Source of the DNA: Paenibacillus sp. V4I3
Lineage (GTDB): Bacteria > Bacillota > Bacilli > Paenibacillales > NBRC-103111
Reading direction: 5' to 3'
Assembly: GCF_030817215.1 (NCBI RefSeq)
Contig: NZ_JAUSZA010000001.1
Location: 4,810,501 to 4,874,500 of the forward strand
DNA: 64,000 nucleotides
In this document: in pieces, positions 9,156-18,076 of the stretch
Position numbering within the stretch: position 1 is the stretch's first letter
Layout: every line of letters begins with the position of its first letter
The notes under the pieces: model-generated
Seen by the model: the letters and a program-made list of their open reading frames with translations, nothing else
What the model was told of the DNA's origin: nothing
Databases searched by the model: none
Translations under genes and position numbers: made by a program

Positions 9156-10580
9156 ATGTCAAAAACAACAGATAAACAGTTTTGGTTCGTCGTAGGTTCG
9201 CAACATCTGTACGGGGAAGAAGCGCTGGCTGAAGTGAAAGCTCACGCGCAGACGATGACTGATGCCTTGAATAATAGCGGTGTGCTCCCTTATCCGCTTG
9301 TCTTGCAGGACCTGGCAGTAAGCGCGGATAAAATTACAAGCATCATGAAAGAGGTCAACTATCGCGATGAAGTGGCGGGTGTCATCACATGGATGCATAC
9401 GTTCTCGCCTGCAAAAATGTGGATTCGCGGTACAAAACTGCTGCAGAAGCCTCTGCTTCACTTGGCAACCCAGTTCAATGAAAGCATTCCTTGGGCAACG
9501 ATTGACATGGACTTCATGAACCTGAACCAAGCCGCTCACGGCGATCGCGAATACGGCTTCATTAATGCCCGTCTGAAGAAACAAAATAAAATCGTCGTAG
9601 GCTACTGGGAACGTCCGGAAGTGCAGCAGCAGATTGCGGATTGGATGGACGTTGCGGTTGGCTATAACGAAAGCTTCAACATCAAAGTCGCCCGTTTCGG
9701 CGACAACATGCGCAACGTTGGCGTAACGGAAGGGGACAAGGTCGAGGCTCAAATTCAATTCGGATGGACCGTGGACTACTACGGCATCGGCGACCTCGTG
9801 CAATACGTGAATGCCGTTACAGAGCAAGAAATTGATGATCTGATGGGCCAGTATGCGGAGCTCTACGAATTCGATTACGGCACGAACAGTAAAGAAGCCT
9901 GGGAAGCGAGCGTCAGAATCCAAGCGAGCTATGAAATTGCCATCAAACGTTTCTTGGATGAGAAAGGTTATAATGCCTTCACGACGAACTTCGAAGATTT
10001 GCATGGAATGAAACAGCTTCCTGGTCTTGCCGTCCAACGTCTGATGGCGCAGGGCTACGGCTTTGCCGGCGAGGGCGACTGGAAGACGGCCGCGCTCGAT
10101 CGCTTGCTGAAAGTGATGAGCCGCAATCAAAACACGGGCTTTATGGAGGATTACACCTACGAGATGGCGGCCGGTCAGGAAGCCATCCTGCAATCCCATA
10201 TGCTCGAGGTAGATCCGACCTTGGCAAGCAACAAACCGACAATCATTGTATCCCCACTCGGAATCGGCGATCGTGAAGATCCGGCGCGTCTCGTATTCGA
10301 CGGCAAAGCTGGCGAAGGCGTCGTCGTATCCATGGCGGATTTCGGCACTCATTATAAATTGCTGATCAACGAGGTTTCCGCATTCGAGCCGACGGTTCCG
10401 GCTCCTAAGCTTCCCGTGGCTCGTGTACTCTGGAGCGTGAAGCCGAACTTCCAGGATGGGGTGAAAGCCTGGATAGAGAATGGTGGCGGCCACCATACCG
10501 TCGTTTCCTTGAACCTGACGACAGACCAAATCGTGACCTACGCCAAGCTGGTTAACTTGGAATACGTTGTTATTAAGTAG
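9156..10580 (+). CDS. araA: L-arabinose isomerase
   Basis: 474 residues from ATG 9156, with AAGAGG 9 bases upstream; an in-frame ATG at 9147 touches the ribosome binding site and is less likely. Metal and catalytic residues are visible: Glu306 (GEGDWKTAAL), Glu331 (FMEDYTY), His348 (SHMLE) and His447 (GGGHHTVV). It converts L-arabinose to L-ribulose in the cytoplasm, the first step before AraB and AraD. Last gene of the operon, followed by a strong terminator. Confidence 0.97.
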   Translation: MSKTTDKQFWFVVGSQHLYGEEALAEVKAHAQTMTDALNNSGVLPYPLVLQDLAVSADKITSIMKEVNYRDEVAGVITWMHTFSPAKMWIRGTKLLQKPLLHLATQFNESIPWATIDMDFMNLNQAAHGDREYGFINARLKKQNKIVVGYWERPEVQQQIADWMDVAVGYNESFNIKVARFGDNMRNVGVTEGDKVEAQIQFGWTVDYYGIGDLVQYVNAVTEQEIDDLMGQYAELYEFDYGTNSKEAWEASVRIQASYEIAIKRFLDEKGYNAFTTNFEDLHGMKQLPGLAVQRLMAQGYGFAGEGDWKTAALDRLLKVMSRNQNTGFMEDYTYEMAAGQEAILQSHMLEVDPTLASNKPTIIVSPLGIGDREDPARLVFDGKAGEGVVVSMADFGTHYKLLINEVSAFEPTVPAPKLPVARVLWSVKPNFQDGVKAWIENGGGHHTVVSLNLTTDQIVTYAKLVNLEYVVIK

Positions 10581-10701
10581 TCTATAATTAAGGCGAAAAG
10601 AAGGCGGACACCCGAGACAATCGAGGAGTTCAGAACTGATGGCGGATCCCGAAAAGGAGAAGCTGGACAGGGGGACGTCGCCGCTTCCTTGAGCAAAATG
10701 T

Positions 10702-10757
10702 AAAAGCCGTTTCTTTCGTAAATAGGTAATTCTATTTACTAAGAAACGGTTTTTTTT
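10702..10757 (+). terminator. intrinsic terminator of araBDA
   Basis: Long stem AAAAGCCGTTTCTT / AAGAAACGGTTTT with inner stem GTAAATAG / CTATTTAC and a run of eight T. The rest of 10581-11051 shows nothing further I can support. Confidence 0.9.
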
Positions 10758-11051
10758 GTTTTTCAGAATAACCTTAACCTCATAAGTAAGATCAGATAAG
10801 TCATTAGCGCAAATGGTTTGCGAGTTCATAAAAGAGAGGCCGTTCGATTTTGTTCTATTTCGCTTTATTAATGTCACGGAGAACCGTACGCAGCCCAGCG
10901 ATATTCAAAATCATCGACACAAATTCGTTAGTTAAAATTTTCTCTTGAATCATTTCATTTTTGATATAATATTTGGTAGATAAGAGGATTAGTTTTTAAT
11001 AAACTGTGGAATCCTGTTGGTAGGAAATAAAGAGAGAAAAGAGGAATGGAA

Positions 11052-11516
11052 ATGTCCTATATCGTTGATTTTAAAGATGTGTCTACGGTTGGTTTAGAGT
11101 CTTCACCTGTAGTAGAAGCGCTTGCTGGTTTACGTGCTAATGAAGCCCGTTACTTTATGAACAAATACAAGCATGAATTTACGGTTGTACCAGCTAGCGA
11201 AAGTCAGGAGAGCCTTGATTATGTGAACCGAATTTTGAAAGAAGAACGTGATATTGAGTTTGCGGCCAAACCTTTAGAAACGTCGAGTTTTCAAGTGGAA
11301 AATATCAAATTTGCCTATGTTTTTTATGAGGACGGGCTTGCGCTCAATGTCATGTATACGGTGGATGACCCTAAGAAGCGCGCCGTTGGTTTTAAGCTTT
11401 CTGAGGGGATGGAGGTACCAAAGGAGTTAGAAGAGAAGTTTAAGTTTGCTAGGCAGAAGTCTAAGCTAGCCGGAACAATTCGGGGCTCGTTTTTTGTAAT
11501 TAAAGGAGAATATTAA
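11052..11516 (+). CDS. conserved-looking hypothetical protein (154 aa)
   Basis: ATG 11052 has GAGGA 6 bases upstream; an ATG two codons earlier abuts the ribosome binding site. The product is soluble, charged and without signal peptide or membrane segment (SYIVDFKDVSTVGLESSPVV start, RGSFFVIKGEY end). I do not recognise the family. It stands alone between the ara terminator and its own terminator at 11604, so it is probably monocistronic. Confidence 0.7.
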   Translation: MSYIVDFKDVSTVGLESSPVVEALAGLRANEARYFMNKYKHEFTVVPASESQESLDYVNRILKEERDIEFAAKPLETSSFQVENIKFAYVFYEDGLALNVMYTVDDPKKRAVGFKLSEGMEVPKELEEKFKFARQKSKLAGTIRGSFFVIKGEY

Positions 11517-11603
11517 AGTAAGGAAAAGCGCAAGTGGAGGAATCCAGCCATTGTGGTCTGTGTCATTTCGCCGGGATCCAGCTATTTTGAGTGTGAAAAG
11601 TAT

Positions 11604-11645
11604 AAGCCTCTATTCTGATTGGCGGAATAGAGGCTTTATCTTTTT
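11604..11645 (+). terminator. intrinsic terminator
   Basis: AAGCCTCTATTC (11604-11615) / GAATAGAGGCTT (11625-11636), followed by TATCTTTTT. Confidence 0.85.
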
Positions 11646-11870
11646 GCCTGCTCCGCAAGCCAAGCTTCGAGATTTCCATATTTAAATGATCTTCTCTGAG
11701 AGAGCATTGTTATTCTTGGTAATGATCGACCGCTTAAGCATTATCCAATTGTTTTTCTGATTACTATGAAAATTCGCGGTTGCAGTGATACGGGGAACCT
11801 TATCATAAGTAACAGCGAAATTTGGGTTTAATACTAGGTAGTTTCAATTTTAATTTTTTATCATCTATCC

Positions 11871-12011
11871 TTTTCTAGTGCTATGTATTATTTTTTCTAC
11901 TTTTTCAAATGATTTCAATTCGAAATTATCAAAGTTTTGTTTTATATTAACTTGTCTGTTTGGATCTTCGTAGTAATCGACTACACTTGATGGGACACCG
12001 TAATCACTTGC
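11871..12011 (-). pseudogene. C-terminal fragment of an unknown gene
   Basis: Minus-strand reading gives about 46 codons (RIASDYGVPSSVVDYYEDPN, RQVNIKQNFDNFELKSFEKV, EKIIHSTRKG, stop) with no start codon or ribosome binding site. The composition looks protein-like, but I recognise no family. It is probably the tail of a gene cut at about 12010, where the SDR remnant on the other strand begins. Confidence 0.35.
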
Positions 12012-12019
12012 AATTCTTA

Positions 12020-12990
12020 GTTGTTTTCACTTTTGCTAACGATTCGAGTGCTGCGTCAACGGTTTTGAAGGAAATCGGAGAAAGTGGCGGAATAGGCGAA
12101 GCCTTACAGATGGATTTAACCCAAAGATCTTCCATTCAGGAGGCCATAACTGAAGTAGGAAAGAAATATGGCGCCATATCAGTTCTAGTCAATAATGCCG
12201 TTACCGGCGGCCGGCATCCCGTTCGTATTGCAGAGAGTGACTCAGAGGAATGGCTTCAAATGATTGACCACAATCTTAAAGCGACATACCTTGTAACAAA
12301 AATGGTGCTCCCGTTCATGAAAGGCAGTCCATGGGGACGAATTGTTCATGTCTCGTCGGAGATAGCGGAAGACGGCAGCAGGTGCATCCTCCTATAAGAC
12401 GACAAAAGCCGGATTACACGGTTTCAATGGGGCGCTTGCCGTCGAGCTTGCGAGTGAAGGGATATTTTCCAATGTAGTAAAGAAATATGGCGCCATATCA
12501 GTTCTAGTCAATAATGCCGTTACCGGCGGCCGGCATCCCGTTCTTATTGCAGAGAGTGACTCAGAGGAATGGCTTCAAATGATTGACCACAATCTTAAAG
12601 CGACATACCTTGTAACAAAAATGGTGCTCCCGTTCATGAAAGGCAGTCCATGGGGACGAATTGTTCATGTCTCGTCGGAGATAGCGGAAGACGGCAGCAG
12701 GTGCATCCTCCTATATGACGACAAAAGCCGGATTACACGGTTTCAATGGGGCGCTTGCCGTCGAGCTTGCGAGTGAAGGGATATTTTCCAATGTAGTCTT
12801 ACCCGGACTAACGTTGACGGAACGCAACTTGAGGGATCTTCCGGCTGAAATGCTGCAAAATTTCACTTCATCCATACCTGCCAAGCGGTTAGGAACGCCA
12901 GATTGTGTAGCAAGCCTCATCACGTTTCTTGGTTCAACCGCAAACACTTTCGTCAATGGCGAAATAATTCGTGTAACTGGCGGCAAATAA
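12020..12990 (+). pseudogene. short-chain dehydrogenase/reductase, decayed and partly duplicated
   Basis: The N-terminal glycine-rich NAD(P) motif is missing. The frame enters at FTFANDSSAAS and has the SDR motif VNNAV (NNAG-like), the catalytic Ser region VSSEIAEDG, then Y-x-x-x-K (SSYKTTKAGL), which is out of frame with the preceding part. A C-terminal piece (12715-12990) ends FVNGEIIRVTGGK. A 319-bp tandem duplication inside the gene shifts the frame again. The gene is non-functional; it lies just upstream of a broken flavin reductase. Confidence 0.85.
12160..12797 (+). repeat. 319-bp tandem duplication
   Basis: 12160-12478 and 12479-12797 are the same sequence end to end, with only two mismatches noticed (G/T in CCCGTTCGTATT and A/T in CTATAAGACG). 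319 is not a multiple of three. Confidence 0.9.
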
Positions 12991-13011
12991 CCTGGAAGGG
13001 GATTCTATCCA

Positions 13012-13426
13012 TGAGTAACCATGATCAAGCAATCCATATCGTTGGCGTCTGCGGAGGTACTAGGGAAGGTTCTTATAATCGTACGCTGCTACACACAGCA
13101 GCAAGTCTGTTTCCAGAGCAAATCGTTTACCAGGAAGCCAATATCACATCTTTACCCTTTTATAATCAGGATCATGAGGCGAATCTGTTGCTATTATTGG
13201 TGCTAGTCGGGGAATGTTCGGGCCGGTTCGAAGTCACATGCATCTTAGGGATGTATTGTTCGGATGTAATGCTGCAACGATAAGCAGACCGGAGGTTTAC
13301 GTAAACCATGTCTCATCGAAAATAGATGCTGACGGCAATGTCACTGATGAAGCGGTGGTAACACTTCTGAAGTCGGCGGTTGAAGAATTGGTTAATGCTA
13401 TAGCCACCAGAGCTGGACTAAGATAA
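13012..13426 (+). pseudogene. NADPH-dependent FMN reductase, internally deleted
   Basis: The N-terminal part IHIVGVCGGTREGSYNRTLL carries the flavodoxin-like FMN-binding G-x-x-R-x-x-S-x-N pattern. The C-terminal part IIGASRGMFGPVRSHMHLRD is in another frame. About 60-70 codons covering the PEYN flavin-binding region are missing near 13185. The active protein would be about 185 residues. Confidence 0.85.
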
Positions 13427-13435
13427 TGATGATAA

Positions 13436-13498
13436 CAAATACGATAGCGCCAAGTTGAACAGGTTGCCGAACAAATTGGCAGCCTGTTCAACTCCCTC
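13436..13498 (+). repeat. dispersed hairpin repeat, copy 4 (divergent)
   Basis: AACAAATACGATAGCGCCAAG, then a 16-bp stem AGTTGAACAGGTTGCC / GGCAGCCTGTTCAACT with a single G-T mismatch. Confidence 0.6.
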
Positions 13499-13546
13499 AG
13501 AAACTATAGCTCAAACAGAACGAAACGAGGCTGCCGGCACATGATA
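13499..13546 (+). repeat. dispersed hairpin repeat, copy 5, left half
   Basis: AACTATAGCTCAAACAGAAC and GGCTGCCGGCACATGATA end abruptly at the inverted repeat of the IS3 element; the right half resumes at 15204. Confidence 0.75.
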
Positions 13547-13605
13547 TGCTCCCCTTTAAGTAGACAGGTTAAATAAACAAACCGCTACTTGAAGGGGAGT
13601 TTTCT

Positions 13606-14289
13606 TTGTCCAAAAAGAATCAATATAACGCTATAGAGAAATTAGCGGTTATTAAAGAATGGGAAGAAGGCACTGGTAATCGGGCGGAAGTTGCCCAGAG
13701 GTACAACATCAGTATCAATACCTTAGTGAAATGGCGACATCGGTATGAATTGTACGGGATGGAAGGATTAGAAATCCGAAGTGGTAAAAGTAGCTATTCC
13801 GTGGAACTTAAGCTTCGAGCTGTTCACGATTATTTCTCAGGTCAATATTCTCAATACGAAATCATCGATAAGTACAAAATTGCTAGTCGTACCCAACTCA
13901 AACGTTGGATTGACAAGTATAATGGTCATAGCAGCTTTAAACCAGATAACAAGGGAGCAAGAGCTATGACAAAAGGTCGATCTACAACATGGCAGGAACG
14001 AATCGATATTGTACTCTACTGTCTTACACATCAGCATGACTACCGGAAAGCCGCGGAGCAGTATCAGGTCTCCTACCATCAAGTGTTCCAGTGGGTAAAA
14101 AAGTACGAAGATGGTGGACAGGATTCATTAAAAGACGGTCGGGGACGGAAAAAGGCAACGACGGAAACGTTAAACGAAGCGGATCACCAGAAGCTCGCAA
14201 TGAAGAAGCTGGAGTATGAAAATGAACGACTTAGAGCGGAGAATGCATTCTTAAAAAAGTTACAGGAATTGCAAAGGAGGCGACGTTAA
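13606..14289 (+). CDS. IS3-family transposase OrfA
   Basis: 227 residues, TTG start with GAAGGGGAG upstream. It carries helix-turn-helix segments (AEVAQRYNISINTLVKWRHR; YRKAAEQYQVSYHQVFQWVK) that bind the IS ends, and a C-terminal leucine-rich coiled coil (LEYENERLRAENAFLKKLQE). The slippery sequence A AAA AAG at 14253-14259, in the correct phase, allows -1 frameshifting into OrfB to make the OrfAB transposase. Confidence 0.92.
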   Translation: MSKKNQYNAIEKLAVIKEWEEGTGNRAEVAQRYNISINTLVKWRHRYELYGMEGLEIRSGKSSYSVELKLRAVHDYFSGQYSQYEIIDKYKIASRTQLKRWIDKYNGHSSFKPDNKGARAMTKGRSTTWQERIDIVLYCLTHQHDYRKAAEQYQVSYHQVFQWVKKYEDGGQDSLKDGRGRKKATTETLNEADHQKLAMKKLEYENERLRAENAFLKKLQELQRRRR

Positions 14290-15164
14290 GCGGGCACCGA
14301 CAGGAACATGTTTACCTGGCTATCCAGTCCATCCAGCAGGAAGATACGTTTAGTCTACAGCTGCTGTGTGAGATTGCCGAGGTCCCACGGTCAAGCTATT
14401 ACAAATGGCTCAACCACAAACCTAGTTTGCGTGAACAAGAAAATGAGGGGCTTATAGAGGCTTTGCTTTTCCTGCATGAGAAAGTTGGTGGCATTTACGG
14501 ATACCGGCGACTAACCCTTCATTTGCGTCGACAAACCAAGCAGCGGATTAACCACAAACGTGTGTATCGCCTTATGAAGCTGGCAAGAATCCAATCGGTT
14601 ATTCGCAGAAAGAGAAAGAAACATACACATTCCACGCCTCAACATATTGCCCAGAATCTGTTAAAACGTGAGTTCCACGCAGAGTCCCCAAACGAAAAGT
14701 GGTTGACAGATGTAACGGAGTTGAAATACGGCAATGGCCAGAAGGCCTATCTCAGCGCCATTCTAGATCTCCATGATAACACTGTAGTCTCCTATGTTTT
14801 GGGACACTCCAACAACAATAGTCTTGTATTCCAAACCGTCAAATTGGCCTTACGAGCGACACCAGGAAGCAAACCGATGCTTCATAGTGATCGGGGCTTT
14901 CAGTACACCTCTTTAAAATTTAAGAGGTTATTTGGCGAGAAACTCACCCAGAGCATGTCCCGGGTTGGCAGGTGCATTGATAATGGTCCCATGGAAGCAT
15001 TCTGGGGAATTCTTAAATGTGAGAGGTATTATTTGCGTTCATACACTACCTTTGAGGATCTGAAGAAAGACATTGATACCTACATCTATTTTTACAATAA
15101 TGAACGATTACAGGCGAAATTAAACGGCCTTAGTCCAATGGAATTTAGGACCAAGACCGCTTAG
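14259..15164 (+). CDS. IS3-family transposase OrfB (DDE domain)
   Basis: Read in the -1 frame after the slippery site. HTH_21-like segment YGYRRLTLHLRRQ, then the DDE integrase core: WLTDVTEL (Asp), HSDRGFQY (Asp) and MEAFWGILKCE (Glu). About 300 residues, full length, with no internal stop. A TTG at 14427 could also start an independent product. Confidence 0.92.
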   Translation, partial: VTGIAKEATLSGHRQEHVYLAIQSIQQEDTFSLQLLCEIAEVPRSSYYKWLNHKPSLREQENEGLIEALLFLHEKVGGIYGYRRLTLHLRRQTKQRINHKRVYRLMKLARIQSVIRRKRKKHTHSTPQHIAQNLLKREFHAESPNEKWLTDVTELKYGNGQKAYLSAILDLHDNTVVSYVLGHSNNNSLVFQTVKLALRATPGSKPMLHSDRGFQYTSLKFKRLFGEKLTQSMSRVGRCIDNGPMEAFWGILKCERYYLRSYTTFEDLKKDIDTYIYFYNNERLQAKLNGLSPMEFRTKTA

Positions 15165-15203
15165 AATTTTTAATTTTTTGTACTGTCTACTTGACGGGGT
15201 GCA

Positions 15204-15237
15204 GTTCACACAAACGGCAGCCTTACTTCGTTAGCAG
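15204..15237 (+). repeat. dispersed hairpin repeat, copy 5, right half
   Basis: AAACGGCAGCC completes the stem begun by GGCTGCCGGC at 13530, then CGTTAGCAGTTTAGTG at the right end. Confidence 0.7.
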
Positions 15238-15303
15238 TTTAGTGAAAAAGGAATCAAGTGGTAATAATAAACTAAATTATTGTGCAGACGGGACGTTGAA
15301 ATA

Positions 15304-15438
15304 AATGGGATTTGTCGGTACTCCTCTATGGGACATTATTTATTTCCCTTTTATGGCGTTATAATAGCGCTTCTTACCTGGGGACTCTACAGAGAAGAAA
15401 AGAAAAATACAAATAACACTGACGCGGGCAATGATTGA
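15304..15438 (+). pseudogene. small membrane protein, frameshifted
   Basis: MGFVGTPLWDIIYF in one frame, then FPFYGVIIALLTWGLYREEK in another, ending TNNTDAGND. Together they would make a 45-residue protein with one membrane segment and a charged tail. A one-base shift near 15345 separates them. No family recognised. Confidence 0.4.
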
Positions 15439-15611
15439 AATGAAAGGTTAGAGGTTTTTCAACGGATAACAAGTGCTCATCAAAGGTTGCCAACATCGGT
15501 CATACTCGGTCCATCTAGACGGAGGACTTTGCTTCCTTGAATTCCTGAATAAAAAGTAAATATAAGGCGAATAATTGCCTAGTAATGAAATCCACCTTAA
15601 GGAGGCTTGCA

Positions 15612-15803
15612 ATGACTGAAAACAACCAGTTTGATGAAGTCGAAGACTTCATCAGCTTTGAAGCTATGTCGGCTATGACTGATGCTGAGATGCCAGATGA
15701 AAGCGAAAATCCTGATGATCATGATCCGAAGAAAGTTAATCAATTCGATAATCAATTCTTATATCCGCCGATTAATCCGCATCCTCGAAATGACTTAGAA
15801 TAG
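15612..15803 (+). CDS. small acidic hypothetical protein (63 aa)
   Basis: ATG 15612 has AAGGAGG 7 bases upstream, a near-ideal ribosome binding site. The product is very rich in Asp/Glu in its first half and Pro/Asn at the end (FLYPPINPHPRNDLE); soluble, no known domain. A dispersed repeat follows after about 50 bases, so this is one of the single-gene units. Beyond that repeat, 15931-16214 holds nothing I can support. Confidence 0.55.
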   Translation: MTENNQFDEVEDFISFEAMSAMTDAEMPDESENPDDHDPKKVNQFDNQFLYPPINPHPRNDLE

Positions 15804-15850
15804 TGTCATCTGCCAATGTAGACAATTAGTATCCGATGAAGTTTGGTTCT

Positions 15851-15930
15851 CGTCAAAGGGAACGATAGCTCGCTTGAGGCTGCCGACAATGCAGCCTTTT
15901 TTTCACTTTCGGGCAGGTTACTTCAAGTTG
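15851..15930 (+). repeat. dispersed hairpin repeat, copy 6
   Basis: GGGAACGATAGCTCGCTTGA, stem GGCTGC / GCAGCC followed by eight T, then TTTCGGGCAGGTTAC. Confidence 0.75.
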
Positions 15931-16214
15931 ATTTGGGAAAAATGAATCCAAATATCTCATTAAGTTATTGGGCAGGTTTACGCAATAACACTTCTGAGGA
16001 TATTTACAAATTATTAGTAATCATTTTTTGTCATTAGGTAACTATTCCCAGTTTAGAGCGTCTATACATAAAAGGAAGGCGTAGTAATAGGTGTAAAAAA
16101 AATTGAGACAAACGAAACAACGAAACAAACAACCGAACCAATAATCGATCCAACACAGAATGTGCTACTTTAAATCGTGAAACTAAAAGAAAAGAAGGGA
16201 AAGGAGATCCAGAG

Positions 16215-17013
16215 ATGAGAATACTTTCCGTTCTGCTACTCCTTTGTGGAGACATCATGGCCTCTGGTTGCCAGCAAGATAGAACTCCGTCCATGGCTGT
16301 TTCGACCTTCGAAGCTATCCCGGAAAAAATCCAGAAAGAGCAGAATGCCTCCACCTACGAGGTTACGGACGCAACTACATCCTCAACTCAAGTTTCAAAG
16401 AAGGCCCCCGAAGTATCTGTCCCGGCATATGGCCTGTGGGGTTAGACCGGTGTTTGAAGTGAACAAAGGTGATGCTTTTCGCATATTAGCGGCACAAGAC
16501 GATTACGTCCAAGTCGAATCCCAAGATCTAAGAGGCTGGATTCCCGCGTTCTATTTCAGCAAGAAAGCCGCCAATATTCATACGGAAGCCCCTTATGAGA
16601 TGATCGTCGCGAAGGAAGTGCCAGTGTCTTCTGCTCCTGGACAGCAAGCAAAAGAACCGCATTTGGACTTATGGGCTGGCAAGGTGGTCCTTATTAAAAA
16701 ATCCTATGAGGATTGGGTGGCTGTGCGTATCGTACAGTATGGTGCGGAATATGGCGCAGATATGTGGGTGCCAAAGTCCTCCTTACATGTTTACGATCCG
16801 GTAAATGCCAAGGAGGGTAGACTTGCGCTGCACTCGACCATCTATGATGAACACGGTCATATTAAAGATGAAGAGTGGGTCAATTCGGTCTTTATTCAGG
16901 CAGAGACGCAAATAGATAAGATCGGTTCTGTATATCAAATTATTGGTCCAGGAGGACAAATAGGGTATATTCGGGTAATAGATTTTATCCCGAATCCGTT
17001 CATTGATAACTAA
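16215..17013 (+). pseudogene. SH3-domain lipoprotein, one frameshift
   Basis: The first frame has a lipoprotein signal (hydrophobic residues 3-13, MASGCQQ lipobox) and a Ser/Thr-rich linker, and stops at 16443-16445. The next frame continues with VFEVNKGDAFRILAAQDDYV, an SH3-like unit, a second unit around LWAGKVVLIKKSYEDWVAVR, and IGYIRVIDFIPNPFIDN at the end. A single indel near 16430 would restore about 265 residues. Likely a cell-envelope protein; partner unknown. Confidence 0.65.
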
Positions 17014-17208
17014 AATCCTGTTGAATCTATCAGATCTGCCTAAATCTCTAATTGATCGGCTGCCTGTTAAGTTAACGGGAGTTTAGCTATAAAATTATAT
17101 TTTTTCACCTTTTATTTGTGCGATGTTATTAAATTAATCAGTGGATTCAGTATTATAATTTCGCATGCGTTAGAAAAGCTATCTATCCGCAAAAAGGAGA
17201 CTATCTGA

Positions 17209-17961
17209 GTGAAAAACGTTATTCCGCTGGGGATATTATTGCTCGTTCTAGTGCTTACGGGATGTGGTGACAGGATGGCGAACCTTGAAAATGGTACCTC
17301 TTCGACAGTATTGTCGGATACCACAATGGCATCTGTATCTAAGTTTCCTCACAGCTCAATGCCAGTTTCGTCTCCACCAGCTACAGAGGCAAACTTAGTA
17401 TTAGAAGATAAATCAATTAGAGCAATAGGGACGCATTCGGATGGGCGACTTCTCGTCAAACCTGCGAACAAAGCGAGCGTAGCCCCTCTAGGGGCACCTA
17501 GTTGTTATGGGGTTGAAACTGATCTCCGTTGGTCAGGGGACTATGACATGGTATGGGAATTTGGGGAAAACTTAACACAAATTATGACATTTCCAATTGA
17601 CTTCGAAATTGTACAACAAAAAGATTCGCCAGTCATCATGCAGTCATTTACCTTTGAAGATACGGATATATTTACCTATGTTCCTCGTTATACAGATTGT
17701 CATGGTCTCGAAACATACCTTTTCGGAGTATGTAATGGGAAGGCTTTTCCGATATCGCTTGAGATAAAACCCGGAGTGAATTGGATGGCTATAAGCCAAA
17801 TGCCGCACCGTCTATTAAAGGTTGCCAACGGAGAATTCATCGTTACCGGCGGATACGCGGCGGGACAGGATTTCATTAACGTCTATCACTTCCGATATGA
17901 TCCAAAGAAAAAGTCAATGATTCTGAAAAGTACAGATCAAATGATGCCGAACGATATGTAA
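17209..17961 (+). CDS. hypothetical lipoprotein (250 aa)
   Basis: GTG start with AAAAAGGAGA 9-10 bases upstream. Residues 4-16 are hydrophobic and end in the lipobox LTGC, so the mature protein is anchored at Cys19 on the outer face of the membrane. A Ser/Pro-rich linker (about 25-65) leads to a globular domain with no family I recognise. It follows another envelope lipoprotein remnant in the same orientation. Confidence 0.7.
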   Translation: MKNVIPLGILLLVLVLTGCGDRMANLENGTSSTVLSDTTMASVSKFPHSSMPVSSPPATEANLVLEDKSIRAIGTHSDGRLLVKPANKASVAPLGAPSCYGVETDLRWSGDYDMVWEFGENLTQIMTFPIDFEIVQQKDSPVIMQSFTFEDTDIFTYVPRYTDCHGLETYLFGVCNGKAFPISLEIKPGVNWMAISQMPHRLLKVANGEFIVTGGYAAGQDFINVYHFRYDPKKKSMILKSTDQMMPNDM

Positions 17962-18076
17962 TACAACATGAGCTGCGGCATTGTGAAGTAAAAGGAAATG
18001 GACAGAGTTCACTCATGAGCAACTCAAAAGCGGACTTTTTGATTGCTCTGCTGGTACTGATTGAGCTAACGAGAAA

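Larger units (their letters stand above)
13547..15203 (+). mobile_element. complete IS3-family (IS150-like) insertion sequence
   Basis: Terminal inverted repeats: TGCTCCCCTTTAAGTAGACAG, of which the outer 20 bases are 13547-13566, and 15183-15203, whose reverse complement reads TGCACCCCGTCAAGTAGACA plus G; 17 of 21 match and both ends are TG...CA. Two overlapping ORFs are linked by a -1 frameshift signal. The element is inserted inside a dispersed hairpin repeat. No clear target duplication is visible (ATA versus GTT). Confidence 0.9.

Noticed and set aside
9159-10877. 572-codon open frame on the minus strand opposite araA
   Set aside because: It is the antisense shadow of araA: no family resemblance, no ribosome binding site, and it runs through the araBDA terminator.
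13436-13498. Simple intrinsic terminator of the flavin reductase
   Set aside because: The stem lacks a T-run and the flanking AACAAATACGATAG fits the dispersed repeat family better.
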